Made by a program: the position numbers and the translations under genes. Below the pieces are notes generated by a model. That model was not told where the DNA came from. It saw only the letters and a program-made list of their open reading frames with translations, and did no database searches. This document shows positions 32,860 to 43,310 of a stretch of 64,000 nucleotides of DNA, piece after piece. This DNA comes from Physcomitrium patens (lineage: Eukaryota > Streptophyta > Bryopsida > Funariales > Funariaceae). Positions within the stretch are counted from its first letter, which is position 1. Each line of letters opens with the position of its first letter. The stretch spans positions 2,797,847 through 2,861,846 of the forward strand of contig NC_037255.1 in NCBI RefSeq assembly GCF_000002425.4, given 5' to 3'.

Positions 32860-33629
32860 TATAGAATAGATATTAGTTCATTTTTATAAGATATTGGTAA
32901 AATAGATTAATAGTCTATAAAATAGTCAGTTTAAGAGGACGGATGATTGATTCAGTTATTAAAAGCAGATATTATAGGATTATGGTTAGAATCTGGAAAT
33001 CAGTAGCAATTATATAAGAATTGTAGAAGTTTGTTGGGAGGCCAGATTGTGATAGTCATGAGCCGAGGTTAAGCTTGCTGCTTTCTCTTTGTTTTTTTTT
33101 TATTTTCTTTGTTGTTGAAGAATAATAGATAGTTTTTGAATACTGAGAAGTGAGTTTGTGGAATAAATTAGAGATTGATTTATGAGTTATTGATGATGTA
33201 ATTGGAGTACTAAGTGATTGAATTATATGAAAAGTTATTAGAAGATTGATTATGGATAGAAGATTATGATTATTCTTTATTGAGAGTTATGTGTGTGTTT
33301 CAACAAAGGAAGTCTATGATTATAGGAATTATGTGAATTCAGATTGGTTGGAGTGAAGTCTATTATTTCTAGTGTTGGATGGAATTTATTGAGTTTTGAG
33401 CGGTCTTTTGAGAGTGCAGGGTTGCACATTGTGGTTATCAGTTGATGAAGGAGTATTGTTACTGAGAGGAAGCATTGTAGTTTTTCTTAGTGTTTTAGTG
33501 GTTTGGAATACAATTAATTGTGTGATCCTAACAAGTGAAACTCATGCGCTTAGTCTTTCCTTGTGTTTGAATTCTCCTATACAGGTTTATTTTGGAAGGA
33601 ATTATAGAATAAGTAAAACGACAATCATA
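32860..33629 (+). repeat. Solo C LTR inside D1
   Basis: 770 bp, TATAGAATAG...ACAATCATA, homologous to the C2 and C3 LTRs. It is flanked by GAAGC (32855-32859) and AAAGC (33630-33634), a 5-bp duplication with one transition. No internal C sequence remains, as expected after LTR-LTR recombination. Confidence 0.85.
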
Positions 33630-33633
33630 AAAG

Positions 33634-33666
<33 letters not shown>
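33634..33666. repeat. (TA)n microsatellite in D1
   Basis: About 16 TA units. The equivalent place in D2 (about 53873-53891) also holds a TA run, so the tract pre-dates or recurs in the repeat. Confidence 0.95.
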
Positions 33667-33669
<3 letters not shown>

Positions 33670-34119
33670 TCTGTAGTCTTTGAGCTTATGTTTTGAGAGA
33701 TATGAAGAAAATTGCATGCAAATATATAAAGATAAGGGTTTAAAGTAACTATTAGGATTTTCAAGATGTCTCAAGATCTACAATGAATTTGTAGTTGAAA
33801 TTTATTATAAAAGTTAATAAGAATTCATCAATACCTTGTATAAAATTTTAGTTTGTTTGGACTATTGGATTAAGAGATATGAAGTGTTGAAGTTCAAAAT
33901 TTTTTTTATATAAGGATATATAAGGTTTTAAAATATTTTATTATATTTTGGATGTTGTTAGTTACTTGAGGCTTATGTGTTTGGTGTAATTGCTGAAAAA
34001 GAAAAAATTTATATATAAACTTAAGACTTCTCCTATTTTGAAGCTTCATTGAATAATTAGTGACAACCAAAAGCCTAACATTTTCTTAAGGCAAAGTCTC
34101 TCTACCTTAACACCAAGGA

Positions 34120-34608
34120 ATGTTGACTATTGGAAAAGAGAAAGACAAGATTGTGTTACAAATATACTCAGTTCAATATCATGGAGAATTCCAAATTCTA
34201 AGTTCAAATGCAATATCTAATGATAAGAGTCAATTTGATACAAAATATGATGAAGTTACCAATATAATGCAAGTTGGTAATAACCCACTTCACATACAAA
34301 AAGAAGGCATGTTATACCAATGTAGAAGACTTGAAGAATATTTAGTATATTTGGAGGATACAATGAACTCTGATCATGGTATCATCAATTGGATGAATAA
34401 TCCTATGATTAATGAAGTTAGTGCATTGAAACTAGAATTAGATAGTTTTAATTTGTCAAATAATATGAATGATTACAAGTCAAAGAAAAAAATCAAACCA
34501 AATATTATTGAGGAACTTATGTGCCAATCCATCAACTTAGGCACCAATGAAACAGAGAAGGTTATCAAAATATACAATGGAATTATAGATATCAAAGAGG
34601 AAAATTAA
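34120..34608 (+). pseudogene. C4 protease-RT linker
   Basis: 162 open residues homologous to the linker in C1 and C3: YSVQYHGEFQ, YQCRRLEEYLVYLED, MCQSINLGTNETEKVIKIYNGI. This is the best-preserved part of C4. Confidence 0.75.
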
Positions 34609-35072
34609 TATATTTTCTTTTTAAATCATAAATCTTCTTTTGAATAGTCATATGTAGATTCAAAAGGCATTCTTGCTAAAGTTTGTGAGAATCAAATTAT
34701 TTTCGAGGAGAATGCTATATCAATTCAGCAAAGACAACATCAATTCAATCTAAAATATTTTCTTATGGTAAAAAAAGAATTAGACAAACTTCTTAATGTG
34801 GATTTTATTTATCTATTTTTGTATAGTAAATGGATTTCACCAATTGTAATGGTACCAAAGAAGAATGGAATAATTTGAATCTTTCAAGATTTTTATAAAT
34901 TAAATGTAGATATTAAGAAGGTTTATTTTTCTTTACCTTTTACAGGTATTATCTTGGATGTAGTAATTGGACATGAATGTTATTCCTTTTTGGATGGATT
35001 TTTGGGTTACAATCAAGTTAAAATTGCAGAAGAGGATCAATTAAAGACCACTTTTATTATAGACTAGGAGAC

Positions 35073-35637
35073 TGTAGAATGGGTAGGATTTTTTTGTTTT
35101 GCAATACATAATATGTAGAGTTAAGAGAAGCTAATAAACTAATGAATGGATAGTTTAAAAGGTAAGATGAATGATTTAGTAAAAAAAAATATTTATCATC
35201 GAATTATGTAGTGGTTGGTATTTTGAGGTAAACATAAGTAAGTTGAGGAAGAAGTAAGAGGGGCCAGACTATGATAGTTATGAGTCGGGATAAGCTTGAC
35301 ACCACTTCTTTATTTTTTTATAGTTAAAGAGTAATGGATGATTTTTGAATAATATAAAGTGAAATTCTAGAATAAAAAAGAGATTTAATGTTGTATATGG
35401 AGTATGGAATTTATTGTGGATGAATACAATGGAAAATTGTAAGTATACAATTGAAAGTATTGATGAAGAATGGTTATGAATGGAAGAATTATAATACTGA
35501 GATTTGAGAGGAAATCTTTGGAGTCTGGATTTGTGTGAAGAAGAATAAGTAGAATGATAGTTAAATGTAGAAGATTCCAATGATTGGATCATGGAGTGAT
35601 TATATGCTATTATTTAAGATAGTATAGTATTACATAT
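35073..35637 (+). repeat. C LTR fragment
   Basis: It starts TGTAGAATGGG within C4 RT and carries the C LTR landmarks GCCAGACTATGATAGTTATGAGTCGG and AATAATGGATG-like stretches. It stops where the C2 5' LTR begins at 35638, about 200 bp short of full length. Confidence 0.7.
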
Positions 35638-35746
35638 TGTAGAATAGATATTAGTTCGTTTCTGTAAGATATTGATAAAATAGACTAATAGTCCATAGAA
35701 TAGTCAGTTCAGGAAAATGGATGATTGATTTAATTATTCAAAGCGG
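35638..35746 (+). repeat. C2 5' LTR, left piece
   Basis: TGTAGAATAGATATTAG start of a C LTR, ending at the B1 insertion. The sequence resumes at about 44505 with CGGTTAATTATGGG. Confidence 0.82.
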
Positions 35747-35918
35747 TGTCGTATTACGTGCTTTCCTACTCGAGAACGCGCCGGGCTTCTGGCTGTAGAA
35801 GGTAGTATGGAGATTCGCCGATAGTCAAGCAGTCTATCAGTTTTTGATTGCTGGAATATAAACGACTGCAACAATGTACTGTAAATCTATACGGATGCTC
35901 TTTGACTGCTTGTCGAAA

Positions 35919-35952
<34 letters not shown>

Positions 35953-37110
35953 CCCAGCCGGTAGGTCTCTAGACGTTATAGAGAACCCCGAACAACCCAA
36001 ACTGTTAATCTTCAATACCCCTTTGTACTTACGATCTTGTATCCACTAACTGTCCTGTTAGATTAATCCAATAAATTTCATTCACTCCGCATACTCAATC
36101 CTATAGACACCCCTTTAATCTTTCAATCACAGACATAACTCGATTTTACAAAACAGTCAAGAGTATTCAAACCCACTTCATTTAAAAATCCCGATTCACC
36201 ATTACAACACTGACTTCAGCAGCGATTGCCTCAGTCTTCCCAAAACTCTACGAAGAAGAAAAATCCAAATTCTATGTCTTTCCTTCCCCGACCCGAAGCA
36301 TGAAGCTTTTCTCTCTAATTCCCTTGATCTTCAAAAAACCTCCAATGAAAATCGAACTGATAACCTTGCAAAAGCTTGAAAACTAGCTCCCCCCCCCCGA
36401 TTCCTAGAGAAAAAAAAAAACCCCCCTCCCTAAAACTATATTCTCCCCTAACCTTATCCTCTGAATTTCTTCAATCTTCCATCTTAGATCCGAAATTGGC
36501 TCCCGCTGTCACAGCTTAGATCCAAAATTGGCTCACGTCATCAAGGCCTTCTCCTCCGTTTTTACCTTTAAGAGATCCATTTATCGTAAACAACGTTCCC
36601 TGAAACGGCACAGAGAACAGGACAGCCCGAAACAGAATCGAAACCCCGTAATCGGGACCACATTGAGTCGCCCGACCAATTCAGGTCCCATATTGGGTAA
36701 GATGCCCGTAGTAACCTGGATGCTTGCGTAATTGGGTCAAATTGGTCTTCGTGTCAGACTGGCTGAGGCCTGTAGTAAGACCTGGATTTTCCCGTAACTA
36801 GATTGCATTGGGTTGCCCCACCAATACAGGTCTCATATTGGGTAAGAGGACCCGGATTGGATTCTCAAAATTGGATCCAATTGGCTCCTCAAACCCGTCG
36901 TGTGAATTGGTCCTTCTCTTCCTGCTGACTCCCATTATTGGAATCGAACGGAGCATTTCAGTATGCCCCGGCTGACTGTAACGGAGTGACTGAACCTGAC
37001 CACTCAGTATTTGTATTGGAGTTGGTCGATGCTCCCAATATTCGAGGTAACTGAATATTAATAAAATTCCCCTTTCTTTTTTATTTTCACTGTATACTCG
37101 TGTTACAACA
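35747..37110 (-). repeat. B1 3' LTR
   Basis: TGTCGTATTACG...GTTACAACA on the + strand. It contains a 30-base T run (35921-35950) and a C-rich stretch near 36390-36430. Confidence 0.92.
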
Positions 37111-37130
37111 CCACATCCACCCCCTCTGAA
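37111..37130 (-). promoter_or_regulatory. B1 polypurine tract
   Basis: Minus-strand CAGAGGGGGTGGATGTGG next to the 3' LTR. B2 has the same at 58608-58627. Confidence 0.75.
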
Positions 37131-37177
37131 CCTGTGCATCCTCCGATATACACCAATTTATCCAATTGCTGTTTGAT

Positions 37178-38413
37178 TCAGAATATATCCCCTACGTCTT
37201 TGTCCTGTTCGTCTTCGTCACCTTCATTATCCAAATCACTTTCATCTTCTTGCTGCGAAATCTCTGTACCTTCATTAAGGTCTTCCATATTCATCTCTAC
37301 GTGTCTTCGTTTAAATATTTTTACTCGCTTCCCTGCAATTGGTATTTTCAATTTTGTACCATCTAACTCCCGTAATGAGTAAGTCGCATTATCATGAACA
37401 GTTGTTACAACATACGGTCCAAACCAACGTTTTGAAAATTTCCGCAAAATACTATGTTGATTATCCAGACTATTGTCATAAACAAGTACCCAGTCACCTT
37501 CCTCGATTGCTTTTGGTCTCAATCGATGTTGCTTATCGAATCGCGCCTTGTTTTGAAACCTTGTTCTTTTTAACCTTTTCAATGTTATCTGGACATCTTC
37601 CGTTCTTTGCTCCAATTGTCGAATCCTAATAGCCAAAAGTTCTTCTCTTGTCAATCCATCTTCCCATGGTAGCATACTCCAAGTAAGTACCTTTTCTTCA
37701 ATCCGCATAATTGGTTTTTGACCTGTCATAAGTTCTATTGGCATATATCCTGTCACCGAACTATGTGTTGTTCGATCAGCCCATAATGCAAATGACAAAA
37801 GCTGTGGCCACTCTTTAACCTTCCCATTACAAGCTTTAATCAATGCTTTCACAATCGGCGGGTGACTGCATTCACTTTTTGCATTCCCTTCCGGAATATA
37901 AGTAGTAGTCAGTGATAATTTAACTCCACATTTTTCAAAGAACTTACGAGCTTCTTGTGCATTTAATTCTCCACGATCTGCAGTGATTTTTCCTACGCAC
38001 CCGTAATGGCAAATGACATCTTCAAGCAAAAACCTACAAATCCTCTCTGTAGATTTTGTCTTCAATGCTCTTCCTTCTACTTGATTTGATAAATCTTCAC
38101 GAGCTAAAACCAAATATCTCATCTGCCATAACCCAACCGACATAATAACCAAATCAACAACCCATTTAAAATGAATAGCCAGAGGATACGTAGGATGAAG
38201 ACCATCTCGATGTCGGATATTAGAATACGATTGACAGATTTCACATGACTTTACAAATGAGAGCACATCTCGATACATATTTTTCCACCAATATCGTTCC
38301 TTGAGTTTAGCAAAAGTAGCCCAGATTCCTCTATGCCCTGCCCATAAACTATCATAAAACTCCTTTAATAATTTTAGTTTTTCTTCTCCTTTGCTTATCA
38401 CTCGTTGTGGCAT
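37178..38413 (-). CDS. B1 pol: integrase
   Basis: 411 residues. The zinc-domain end (GHRGIWATFAKLKERYWWKNM..D, C57-x2-C60) precedes the catalytic core with D87, D146 (TADRGE) and E181. A GPY/F module (KRWFGPYVV, about 329-337) follows, then a very acidic C-terminal tail (DESDLDNEGDEDEQDKD). No chromodomain follows, which separates family B from family A. Confidence 0.87.
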   Translation of the reverse strand: MPQRVISKGEEKLKLLKEFYDSLWAGHRGIWATFAKLKERYWWKNMYRDVLSFVKSCEICQSYSNIRHRDGLHPTYPLAIHFKWVVDLVIMSVGLWQMRYLVLAREDLSNQVEGRALKTKSTERICRFLLEDVICHYGCVGKITADRGELNAQEARKFFEKCGVKLSLTTTYIPEGNAKSECSHPPIVKALIKACNGKVKEWPQLLSFALWADRTTHSSVTGYMPIELMTGQKPIMRIEEKVLTWSMLPWEDGLTREELLAIRIRQLEQRTEDVQITLKRLKRTRFQNKARFDKQHRLRPKAIEEGDWVLVYDNSLDNQHSILRKFSKRWFGPYVVTTVHDNATYSLRELDGTKLKIPIAGKRVKIFKRRHVEMNMEDLNEGTEISQQEDESDLDNEGDEDEQDKDVGDIF

Positions 38414-38515
38414 CCCAATTCCTTTCTTCGGTCTCTTCCATAAGAATCCATCTCGAAGTAAAAATCCATATGTTTTTTTTCTTATTTGTTTGAATTTTTC
38501 TGTAGACCAATTCCC

Positions 38516-38878
38516 CTACTTAGACAAGGTATTCAAATAATGACCAATATCCAATAATTCTCCTTCATAAGATTCTTCAAGAAATAGCTTATCTTCTCTG
38601 TTGAGATTTGATATTGAATAGAATTTCAATCCGACATCATCAATGTCTTCAACCATTTCGTCCTCCCTCTCGTATCTTGCTCGAGATAGCATGTCTGCTA
38701 CTAAATTGTCCTTTCCAATGATATGCTTAAATTCTGGATTTAGTGACTTAATATAAGCAATCCATCTCAACATTGCAATATCTGGCGTTGAATAGTTAAT
38801 AATCATTCCAAGCAATGGCAAGCAATCTGTTTCAATTACTACTACTGCCCCAATCAAATAGTCCTTTTCAGCTTTCAT
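38516..38878 (-). CDS. B1 pol: RNase H C-terminus and linker
   Basis: 120 residues: MKAEKDYLIGAVVVIETDCLPLLGM (RNase H aspartate in TDCLPLL), LNPEFKHIIGKDNLVADMLSRARYE (end of RNase H), then an acidic linker into the integrase zinc domain. Confidence 0.82.
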   Translation of the reverse strand: MKAEKDYLIGAVVVIETDCLPLLGMIINYSTPDIAMLRWIAYIKSLNPEFKHIIGKDNLVADMLSRARYEREDEMVEDIDDVGLKFYSISNLNREDKLFLEESYEGELLDIGHYLNTLSK

Positions 38879-38956
38879 AGCCGAAACGACTCCCCAAAGT
38901 TCTCTTTTGACTTGCGAATATGCACGCTGATAAATACTTAAAACTTTAGCTCCAAA

Positions 38957-40576
38957 TCAAACTGCAAATCTACTCCCATTCGAATCATCTTGACCCACAC
39001 CCCATCCAACGGCAATTGGACTAGCGTCTACAGTAAGAATCACTGGTCTATTGCACTTATAATCAACCTTCCTCAATATTGGAGGTGACATCAATAATTT
39101 CTTCAATCTTTGCATTGCCTGAATATGCCTTACTTGCCATTCAAATCGGTAACCCTTGCGTAATAGTTCATATAATGGATCCGCTATGTGAGCAAAATGA
39201 GGGATCCAGATTCGATAAAATATACATGCATCCAAAAACCTGCGAACCTCTGTTAAAGAACCACAATCCTCTTTCATCCTTCCAATTGCATCAACTTTAG
39301 TCGGATCTGGTTTTCTTCCGTAAGATCCGCATAAATGTCCAACAATTACAACCTCTCGCACTCCAAATACGGACTTCATACCCGATAATGGAAGATGAAC
39401 TTCTCCAAGCCGAGTTAAAATCTTTTCATAATCTTGTATATGATCAACAACATATCTGTGACACCCCCTCGTATCTAAAGTTTCATCCTTGTCTCCTTCT
39501 CTGCACCCTTTTATAGGAACATCATCCAGAAAAGGCATAATCTTTTCCGGAATAAAATCTCTCAATACCTTATTCATCCCATTCATCATATGCGCAACTG
39601 AGTTGGTCGCGCCTTGAGGAAGAGTGTATATTCTAACCAATCCAAGTGGTGTCCTCATCGTTGTCATATCTCTACTTCCTTCGACAAGTTGAAATTGATT
39701 ATAACCTGAATACAAATCACCCATTGAATAGATCGCCCTTCCAACAAACGCCTCAGCAAATTCATCCACAATAGGTCCAATTCCTGCATTCCTGACAGTT
39801 ACAAAATTCACCGGCTGCATATCTTGAATAAACCGTAGTGACCCATTCTTCTTAGGCACCATAAACCATTGACTAGAATACGGCGCAAATGAAGGTTCTA
39901 ATATTTTCATCTTTATCTTTTCTTTCAATAGTTCCACCAATTTAGGTAAATGTACCCTCGACACTGGAATCGGTCTTAGATTCCAAGGTACATGCGGTAT
40001 AGTGAAGATAACCATAGGTGTTATAATATTTGGATCCACACATCCAATTTCATGAAATTCGAAGGCAAACGATCTACTTTGTTTAGCCAACAACTTTTTG
40101 AAGCAAGTAATTTCCTCCGGCACTAAAGAACCATTAGAACCAATCTTCAATTCTTCAAAAGTCTCTTCAGTAAACTGATGTCCAATACTCATTGGATCTC
40201 TTAAACTTGCTTCTTTTGATGCTTCTCCCATTTGTTCTTTAGAATCTTCTGGTAATGGTCCGGCAACAGGCTTTACCTTCTTATCTGCCGTTTTATATCT
40301 CGTCTCTACTGTGACTTCTGGTGCTTGAAAAGATTCAAGCATGGTATAAACCTCTCTCGAATGAATCTCAACAATCTTATCATTATCCCCTAACCCAATA
40401 GATGTAATCAATTCCAATGAATCTTCCAGTCCATTTTCTTTATAAACACCCAAAATCCTCTCATCATCTTGTAATGTACCTATCTTGCATAATTGTCCTT
40501 CAATATCATATAATCTTTTTCTTTCTTTTCTTTTAAAATCATCAACTTTCTTATACATAATATTTCCATTCTCCAA
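38957..40576 (-). CDS. B1 pol: linker, reverse transcriptase, start of RNase H
   Basis: 539 residues. An N-terminal charged linker (about 1-150) precedes RT: EITCFKKLLAKQSRSFAFEFHEIGCVDP, PKKNGSLRFIQDMQPVN, SMGDLYSGYNQFQL, TLPQGATNSVAHMMNGMNKVLRDF, and the catalytic FLDD (MPFLDDVPIKG). RNase H begins with VILTVDASPIAVGWGV. The protein is nearly identical to B2 (60454-61647). Confidence 0.88.
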   Translation of the reverse strand: MENGNIMYKKVDDFKRKERKRLYDIEGQLCKIGTLQDDERILGVYKENGLEDSLELITSIGLGDNDKIVEIHSREVYTMLESFQAPEVTVETRYKTADKKVKPVAGPLPEDSKEQMGEASKEASLRDPMSIGHQFTEETFEELKIGSNGSLVPEEITCFKKLLAKQSRSFAFEFHEIGCVDPNIITPMVIFTIPHVPWNLRPIPVSRVHLPKLVELLKEKIKMKILEPSFAPYSSQWFMVPKKNGSLRFIQDMQPVNFVTVRNAGIGPIVDEFAEAFVGRAIYSMGDLYSGYNQFQLVEGSRDMTTMRTPLGLVRIYTLPQGATNSVAHMMNGMNKVLRDFIPEKIMPFLDDVPIKGCREGDKDETLDTRGCHRYVVDHIQDYEKILTRLGEVHLPLSGMKSVFGVREVVIVGHLCGSYGRKPDPTKVDAIGRMKEDCGSLTEVRRFLDACIFYRIWIPHFAHIADPLYELLRKGYRFEWQVRHIQAMQRLKKLLMSPPILRKVDYKCNRPVILTVDASPIAVGWGVGQDDSNGSRFAV

Positions 40577-40761
40577 TATACCAATAAAACTCGCATCAAA
40601 GGCACCTTCATCTCGCGAGAGTACCTCTTCTTTTGTACCTCCATAACCTCGCTTTACAGTGGTACCTCCCCAAAATCCTTAAATCCTTCAACAATCTTTG
40701 GCAATGGTTTTTCCCTCAACCTATCTCGATTCCGTTCATGGTTAGAAGGTACTGTTAGAAA

Positions 40762-41178
40762 TTATACAGCTTTCCTCCCATCTTCGCTCCGTACCCTTGC
40801 ATAAGCAGAACCATCGTCAAGTACCTTTGTTTCCATCCGTGTTGCCGTGATATAAGGTTGTCCTAAAATCAACGGATAAGACGTTGTATCTTGAATGAAG
40901 AAATGTTGCTCCGTCGCAACATCTCCAATCCGAATTTTGACATCTGGACAAGCTCCATATATTTTGCCTCGTGTGTTATTAGCTGCTCGTATTGCCCATC
41001 CATGTTCCATATCAATTGGCCATTTTTGCTTCTTATAAAGATCTTTAGACATGAGATTTATTTCAGAACCATGGTCCACCAAAGCAACTATTGGTTCTTC
41101 TATATCTCCTACCTTCACCAATACATCAGTAGTTGCCCTTGCCCAATGCTTTCGAGTATAATGGCTCAAAGTTTCCAT
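40762..41178 (-). CDS. B1 protease
   Basis: 138 residues with ALVDHGSEINLMSKDLY (active-site aspartate in D-H-G-S) and the downstream PLILGQPYITATRME strand of retropepsins. B2 and decayed B3 share D-H-G-S, so the form is characteristic of the family rather than of one copy. It overlaps the end of gag slightly. Confidence 0.85.
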   Translation of the reverse strand: METLSHYTRKHWARATTDVLVKVGDIEEPIVALVDHGSEINLMSKDLYKKQKWPIDMEHGWAIRAANNTRGKIYGACPDVKIRIGDVATEQHFFIQDTTSYPLILGQPYITATRMETKVLDDGSAYARVRSEDGRKAV

Positions 41179-42863
41179 TTCCTTGTCACTAGAATCTTTG
41201 AAACGTACTCGCTGATATATCCATTCTTTTCATTTATTGGTTGCTTGTAACCAATATCAACCTCTTCTTCATCTCTACATATTCTTGCATCAATAGCATA
41301 ACTCATTCCAGTTTCGCTCATTAATTGCCTCTTTCGCTTAATGCTGTCAATGATAACATCATGAAAATCCTTCTTTGCAATTCTCAAGACTTCTTTCAAT
41401 GTGAATTCCACCTTAGCATTTAATATACGTTCTTCCAACACCTCTTTCAAATTTGTTGTCGCTTCAATGTCAGAAAGTAGCTTATAAGCAATTGATTTGC
41501 CCTTATCTTTTGTCTCCGTTGTTTTTTCTCCCAATGATGCTGAGGTATCCTTTATAGGCAATTCTTGTGAAGCTGCCTCCCGAGCCTTGTCTCCTCGAGT
41601 TTGCTTCTTAAAAGAATTTCCTTCTCTAGTATCATCAAAATTTCCTCGTCTTTTTTCTTCCATCAAAGCTTCATGTTGGCTCTTAGCAATATATGCATGA
41701 ACTGAAAGAGACTCAACAGGATCCTCCCAGCCTGTTCTTCCTCGTATTGTAGCTGCAGTTCTCAATAACGCTTCTCGAGGTAATTTCCCTTCTTGCATTG
41801 TAGAAACGGCAGAAGCCCAAAACTCACTAGTTTCCGTACTTCCACCAATTTCATCATCTACTCTAGCACCATAACTTGCACTTTCTCGTACTACTGTTTC
41901 ATGCTCTTTTAAGTAATCTTGAACCAATGCTCTCATTCCTCCCTTGCCAAAGTTGGTTTGAAGAAGATCCTCCCTATCTTTCAATGCTATCTTCCCATCT
42001 TTCCAGCAAATAATTCCCTGCCGTATCATATTATTAAATTCATTGCAATCTTTTCTAGTGTGTGAAGCATCATCACACCAAATGTATCTTTGTACATATC
42101 CTTGTTTTGAAACATTCTTCGAATTGTTTATAGAAGTATTCTCTTTAAGTCTTGCCAATTTGATTTGAAGATCTCGCATTCCTCGTATAATTTCTTCCAT
42201 ATCCATATCTGCTTTCTTTGACAAGGATGTCGAAGGTTGAACTGTAGGCATTGTCGGTGGTGTTGTACGTACTGGAGCTTTGGGTGCTTGTACTGTTTTC
42301 GGAATATTGCTCCTATCCTTCCTCCTTTCTTTTTTTGTAAGCAACCCCACCACATCTTCAACGTTCTTCCACTTCGTTGTCAATCCTTCATCTTCTTCTT
42401 TGTCTTCAAGAAGGGGTTCTAATTTCTCTTGCAATTCTCCATCAGCAGCTTGAAGAAATAGATCAACTTTGTTTGGCTCCAATGTCAATTTTTCTACCTT
42501 CGATAATTGAAAGTATTGCCTCTCAAATTCCCTTAATAGCTCTGTTGCTTGCAAATTCTTATTGGGTCGTTCAATCCATCCCAGAAACAGCTTCTTAGTA
42601 ACGTGATCAGCATCTTCCAAGAAATATTCGTCTTTCAATGCATGTGAAAAATCCTCCCATGAATTCCCACAACGATCCGTAATCGATGTAATGTGGTCCC
42701 TTATCTTCGGTATCGTGGCAAGTCCAAATAGTACAACCATTTTCTTCTCAAAAACCCGATTTAATTCCATTTCACGAACATAACATCTTAAATACCTTGA
42801 AATATTCCTCCCATCAAATTGATCAATTTTATTGACCACTGCTTGCAATGCTTTGGTTGCCAA
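41166..42863 (-). CDS. B1 gag
   Basis: 565 residues from MATKALQAVVNKIDQFDGRN. A capsid-like domain (ISRYLRCYVREMELN, WEDFSHALKDEYF, ELLREFERQYFQLSKVEKLT) spans about residues 15-170. A Pro-rich linker follows, then a zinc-knuckle-like CDDASHTRKDC near residue 265 and a long C-terminal extension (ICWKDGKIALKDR, NFGKGGMRALVQDYL, FWASAVSTMQEGKLPREALL, charged tail). The DG.I...NFG.GGM block is familiar from fungal gypsy Gag proteins. The start is supported by the leader and primer-binding site upstream. Confidence 0.85.
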   Translation of the reverse strand: MATKALQAVVNKIDQFDGRNISRYLRCYVREMELNRVFEKKMVVLFGLATIPKIRDHITSITDRCGNSWEDFSHALKDEYFLEDADHVTKKLFLGWIERPNKNLQATELLREFERQYFQLSKVEKLTLEPNKVDLFLQAADGELQEKLEPLLEDKEEDEGLTTKWKNVEDVVGLLTKKERRKDRSNIPKTVQAPKAPVRTTPPTMPTVQPSTSLSKKADMDMEEIIRGMRDLQIKLARLKENTSINNSKNVSKQGYVQRYIWCDDASHTRKDCNEFNNMIRQGIICWKDGKIALKDREDLLQTNFGKGGMRALVQDYLKEHETVVRESASYGARVDDEIGGSTETSEFWASAVSTMQEGKLPREALLRTAATIRGRTGWEDPVESLSVHAYIAKSQHEALMEEKRRGNFDDTREGNSFKKQTRGDKAREAASQELPIKDTSASLGEKTTETKDKGKSIAYKLLSDIEATTNLKEVLEERILNAKVEFTLKEVLRIAKKDFHDVIIDSIKRKRQLMSETGMSYAIDARICRDEEEVDIGYKQPINEKNGYISEYVSKILVTRKWKL

Positions 42864-43074
42864 AGCTTCCTTTCGATCATTGCTTTGCTGTTGCTACATT
42901 AACAATGAGAAGGCTTGAAACAAACTAGCAGTAGACGGATCCATGTGCATACCTTGTCCTTTAGAAGACTCTCCACCAGAAACTCCTCCCAAAAATCCTT
43001 CAAAATTTTTATTTTCGTTTTCCATAAAAATAAAGATAAAATCAACCGAAATCCAATACCTTCTACCTCAAGCT

Positions 43075-43092
43075 TTCACGTCGGGTTCACCA
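43075..43092 (-). promoter_or_regulatory. B1 primer-binding site (tRNA-Trp type)
   Basis: Minus-strand TGGTGAACCCGACGTGAA, four bases from the LTR. It is an 18-nt complement of the plant Trp tRNA 3' end (CACGTCGGGTTCA plus CCA) as I recall it. Confidence 0.78.
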
Positions 43093-43096
43093 CTTT

Positions 43097-43270
43097 TGTC
43101 GTATTACGTGCTTTCCTACTCGAGAACACGCCGGGTGCGTCTGGCTGTAGAAGGTAGTATGGAGATTCGCCGATAGTTAAGCAGTCTATTAGTTTTTGAC
43201 TGCTGGAATATAAACGACTGCAACAATGTACCGTAAATCTATACGGATGCTCTTCGATTGCTTATCGAAA

Positions 43271-43310
<40 letters not shown>

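Larger units (their letters stand above)
32071..34112 (+). mobile_element. D1: ~1.27-kb repeat in C4, itself holding a solo C LTR
   Basis: It matches D2 (53715-54974) along its length. Both start TGTAAWTGCTTA, contain a palindrome-like GGATGAAG...CTTCATCC block, a (TA)n run, a TATATATAAAC box about 100 bp from the end, and finish CTCTCTAC...ACA. It is non-coding. Pol sequence on the two sides overlaps by roughly 14 bp, longer than an LTR-element duplication. The class is therefore open: a solo LTR by its ends and TATA box, or a non-LTR or MULE-like insertion by its flanks. Confidence 0.65.
31491..35072 (+). mobile_element. C4: old C-family fragment carrying D1
   Basis: A decayed C pol fragment on +. 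Protease is at about 31515-32055 (VDGGSSVNLI, LVLKMIDHSWMKQIGIF), then repeat D1 (32071-34112), then the protease-RT linker (34113-34610) and part of RT (to 35072, with PKKNG, FLDGFLGYNQVKIAEEDQL). It is cut on the right by a C LTR at 35073. No LTR of its own is identified. Many breaks. Confidence 0.8.

Noticed and set aside
33396-33683. 95-residue frame with a Tyr-Ile repeat end
   Set aside because: Made of C LTR sequence running into a (TA)n microsatellite.
32071-34112. D1 as a single 2-kb element
   Set aside because: The central 770 bp is a C LTR with its own 5-bp duplication; D2 shows the uninterrupted form is about 1.26 kb.
35921-35950. Poly(A) tail of a LINE or SINE in the B1 LTR
   Set aside because: No duplicated flanks and no inserted body; B2 has the same sequence on both sides with just five T.
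36528-36731. 67-residue basic frame in B1 LTRs (also 43918-44121)
   Set aside because: Inside the LTR, on the strand opposite to the element, and only as conserved as the surrounding LTR.
40891-41250. Plus-strand frame of about 120-144 residues with hydrophobic segments, present in B1 and again at 62388-62822 in B2
   Set aside because: It is the antisense of the B protease; repeated occurrence reflects two copies of the same element, not a membrane protein gene.
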